Below are positions 5,113 to 6,594 of a stretch of DNA of 6,594 bases, piece by piece; the stretch's first letter is position 1; each line of letters begins with the position of its first letter. Source of the stretch: Chloroflexota bacterium (GTDB lineage: Bacteria > Chloroflexota > Limnocylindria > Limnocylindrales > CSP1-4). The stretch lies in the NCBI GenBank assembly GCA_021790375.1, contig JAJYEB010000110.1:1-6594 (forward strand). Reading direction: 5' to 3'. The position numbers and the translations under genes were made by a program. Below the pieces are notes generated by a model. The model made no database searches. It saw only the letters and a list, made by a program, of their open reading frames with translations, and was not told the DNA's origin.

Positions 5113-5736
5113 ATGCGCTCCGCCCAGACTCCAGGGCGACTCAGCCTTGCGCTCCAGCGGCGGCCCGAGGACGTCTTCGAGCCAGGGTTCGTGGCCGACG
5201 CGCCGCTGGTGTGCTTCGTCGCGTACGCGGAGCAGCGGCGCATCTTCGGCTGGGTGCGACTGCAGGCGGACCGCCTCACCGATCTGCTCAATGCCCACGA
5301 TGAACTCGTGCTGACCGATGTCGAGCTCGAGGGCCTGGTCGATGGCGTCACCCGGGTGGAGGACGAGGTCGTCATGCGGTGCCGCGACCTCATCGCGGTC
5401 CACGCCAGCGGTCCTCGCGGCGCCGACGCACGCCGGCGGCGAACCCGCACCCAGCCGATCGCGGTCCAGTCGGGGAGCTTCCTGATCGGCGGCCTCCTGC
5501 ATGCGCCGGTGGGCGTCAACCCTATGACCGACTTCCACGCCCGCCTGCCGATGGTCCCCCTGACCGATGCCTGGATCGAATTCTGGTCCGGCGGCCGGCG
5601 CAGGCTGGACCTCTGGACCGGTACCCTCATCGTGAACCGCGACCGGGCCGATGTCGTCCGGCCCGTCACCGAGAACGATCTGGCCGAAGGGCTGCTGCGC
5701 CCCACCGAGCTGGGGGAACGCACGCCGGTCGCCTGA
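5113..5736 (+). CDS. Conserved-looking protein of unknown function with two tandem copies of one domain
   Basis: A 207-residue soluble protein with no signal peptide or membrane segment; I cannot name its family with confidence. Two halves share a pattern. Copy 1, about 44-97: Gly46, RLTD (54-57), then 'LVLTDVELEG' (65-74) and 'DLIAV' (92-96). Copy 2, about 124-178: Gly127, NPMTD (136-140), then 'MVPLTDAWIEFW' (147-158) and 'TLIVN' (171-175). In both, the two Thr-Asp pairs are exactly 12 residues apart (57/69 and 140/152), followed by a short beta-type stretch ending in a Leu-Ile strand. An Arg-rich linker (102-112) joins them. This suggests duplication of a small mostly-beta domain of about 55 residues. 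Copy 2 has lost some polar positions. The ATG at 5113 lacks a Shine-Dalgarno, but TAGCCT 9 bases upstream suggests a leaderless mRNA. A terminator-like hairpin follows, so it is probably its own unit. Confidence 0.75.
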   Translation: MRSAQTPGRLSLALQRRPEDVFEPGFVADAPLVCFVAYAEQRRIFGWVRLQADRLTDLLNAHDELVLTDVELEGLVDGVTRVEDEVVMRCRDLIAVHASGPRGADARRRRTRTQPIAVQSGSFLIGGLLHAPVGVNPMTDFHARLPMVPLTDAWIEFWSGGRRRLDLWTGTLIVNRDRADVVRPVTENDLAEGLLRPTELGERTPVA

Positions 5737-5755
5737 CGCCCGCCGGGCAGCCGTG

Positions 5756-5776
5756 CGTCCCAGCCGCCATGGGACG
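5756..5776 (+). terminator. Terminator-like hairpin after the unknown-protein gene
   Basis: CGTCCCA (5756-5762) and TGGGACG (5770-5776) form a perfect 7-bp stem with a 7-base loop, 20 bases after the stop codon. Only a weak T-containing tail (GTCTGGCT) follows, so termination strength is uncertain. Confidence 0.45.
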
Positions 5777-5785
5777 GTCTGGCTA

Positions 5786-5815
5786 CTGACACGCGCCGGC
5801 GCGGCTTGGTAGCAT
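5786..5815 (+). promoter_or_regulatory. Promoter for the lysozyme-like gene: CTGACA - 18 bases - TAGCAT
   Basis: CTGACA (5786-5791) is one base from TTGACA and TAGCAT (5810-5815) fits TAnnnT, with an 18-base spacer. It is the best two-part promoter in the window. Transcription would start near 5822, between the upstream hairpin and the next gene. Confidence 0.5.
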
Positions 5816-5821
5816 GGGCCG

Positions 5822-5961
5822 AGTTTCGTCGCAACGCCTGTGGTCCCGGGGGCTCCGTGCCCACCCTCGGGTGCCGCGCGGGCGCAACCACGTTCGGCCC
5901 GTCGGCCGGCGCGGGGTGGCCTCGCTGCCTCGTCCAGAGCAGGAGCACGGGGGAAACCGAA
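5822..5961 (+). other. Leader of about 140 bases before the lysozyme-like gene
   Basis: If the promoter above is used, the mRNA has a long GC-rich leader. It contains a small stem, CACC-CTCG-GGTG (5862-5873), and ends with GGGGGA (5949-5954), a ribosome binding site 7 bases before the ATG. The string GGGGGAAACC there resembles one conserved block of cyclic-di-AMP (ydaO) riboswitches, which often precede cell-wall hydrolase genes, but the rest of that motif is not seen. Regulation by the leader is therefore only a possibility. Confidence 0.3.
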
Positions 5962-6594
5962 ATGCAGGGCCTGCATCGCCGGTGCCTCCCGGCCATCCTC
6001 GCGGTGTTCGTCGCACTGGCGCTCATCCCGCTCACGCCACGTGCGGTCGCCGCCGACACGGCCTACGCCACGAACTGCACCGTCCACCTGCGGTCGTCGC
6101 CCTCGACGTCCGCCACGTCGCTGGTCAGCATGCCCGTCGGCACGATCGTGACCGCTGCCGGCACCGTGTCCGGCGGGTCGTGGTCGGCCACCTGCGGGAC
6201 ATCCGTCTCCGGGAGCACCTGGCACGCGATCACCACGGTCAACGGCGCGAGCGTGTCGACCCTGTTCGGCGTGAGCGTGGCCTACGCGGCCACCGGGCTG
6301 TTCCAGCCGTCCACGTCGCCGCCGCCGACACCCCCGACCTACCTCGAGGGGCTGGACGTCAGCCACTACCAGGGGACGGTCAACTGGCCGGCCGTGGCCA
6401 GCACGGGCAGACGCTTCGTCGTGATGAAGGTCACCGAGGGCCAGACGTACGTCGACCCGACCTACGCGGCCAATCACGCCGCCGCCCGCGCGGCCGGGCT
6501 GCTGGTCTCGGCCTATCACTTCGCCAACCCGTCGAGCTCCCCGAACGACGCGGTCCTCGAGGCCGACTGGTTCGTCAACAACGCGGACCTGCTC
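5962..6594 (+). CDS. Secreted SH3-like plus GH25 lysozyme-type cell-wall hydrolase (3' end outside window)
   Basis: The first 211 residues of a longer protein. A signal peptide is clear: basic start (HRR, 5-7), hydrophobic core (9-24) and likely cleavage near AVAA-D (28-32). Residues about 35-113 look like a bacterial SH3-like wall-binding domain (CTVHLRSSPSTSA at 39-51, then a hydrophobic-glycine pattern), with Cys39 and Cys78 able to pair. A Ser/Pro/Thr linker (115-126) follows. From 127 the protein matches glycosyl hydrolase family 25, which cuts the MurNAc-GlcNAc bond of peptidoglycan: 'GLDVSHYQGTVNW' (130-142) with the conserved Asp132, 'FVVMKVTEG' (152-160), 'YVDPTYAANHAAARAAGL' (163-180) and 'SAYHFANP' (183-190). 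The DxE catalytic pair should lie just beyond the window. GGGGGA 7 bases upstream fixes the start. Probable role: wall remodelling or attack on competitors outside the cell. Confidence 0.9.
   Translation, partial: MQGLHRRCLPAILAVFVALALIPLTPRAVAADTAYATNCTVHLRSSPSTSATSLVSMPVGTIVTAAGTVSGGSWSATCGTSVSGSTWHAITTVNGASVSTLFGVSVAYAATGLFQPSTSPPPTPPTYLEGLDVSHYQGTVNWPAVASTGRRFVVMKVTEGQTYVDPTYAANHAAARAAGLLVSAYHFANPSSSPNDAVLEADWFVNNADLL

Noticed and set aside
5940..5961. Possible cyclic-di-AMP (ydaO) riboswitch, suggested by GGGGGAAACC upstream of a wall hydrolase
   Set aside because: In the known riboswitch this block is followed by further conserved parts before the gene. Here it directly precedes the ATG and acts as the ribosome binding site, so it is kept only as a weak observation.
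1..6594. CRISPR arrays, insertion sequences, integrases, toxin-antitoxin pairs
   Set aside because: No regularly spaced repeats, transposase or integrase motifs, terminal inverted repeats or paired small overlapping genes were seen.

Overview
The window is very GC-rich (roughly 70% by eye), with strong G/C third-position bias, many GTG starts and TAnnnT-type -10 elements that sit about 9 bases from start codons, as in leaderless transcripts. This fits a high-GC Gram-positive-type lineage, either Actinomycetota or Chloroflexota. No marker gene settles which. The content is mostly housekeeping and accessory chromosomal genes. I see no insertion sequence, CRISPR array or phage module.

Layout, left to right. 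(1) 2-397, plus strand: C-terminal end of a membrane protein resembling the extracytoplasmic tail of a family-39-type glycosyltransferase. (2) 382-1773, minus strand: a complete SAM-dependent DNA methyltransferase of the TSPPY type (probably cytosine-N4), converging on gene 1 with a 16-base overlap of the 3' ends; no restriction partner is visible. (3) 1892-1964, plus strand: a tRNA-Arg(UCU) gene with an intact 5' part but a degraded 3' T-stem and acceptor strand. (4) 2008-2337, minus strand: the C-terminal remnant of a PHP-domain phosphoesterase. (5) 2382-3410, minus strand: a complete CorA-type divalent-metal channel whose GMN signature reads GMS. (6) 3411-3670: divergent intergenic region. 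(7) 3671-4747, plus strand: a PLP enzyme of the D-cysteine desulfhydrase/ACC deaminase family, followed 26 bases later by (8) 4774-5010, a small single-pass membrane protein, probably in the same operon. (9) 5113-5736, plus strand: a 207-residue protein of unknown function that looks like two copies of one small domain, probably from a leaderless mRNA. (10) 5962 to the window end, plus strand: a secreted SH3-like plus GH25 lysozyme-type cell-wall hydrolase, cut by the window edge, with its own promoter and a leader of about 140 bases.

The genes do not form one pathway. The PLP enzyme and the small membrane protein look co-transcribed; the rest are separate units. The segment 1.77-2.38 kb looks like an eroded chromosomal junction: a tRNA with a damaged 3' end, a decapitated PHP gene and an unaccompanied methyltransferase lie side by side. 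The most useful points for follow-up are that junction, the GMS variant of CorA and the internal duplication in the unknown protein. I do not see convincing evidence for a wholly new system.
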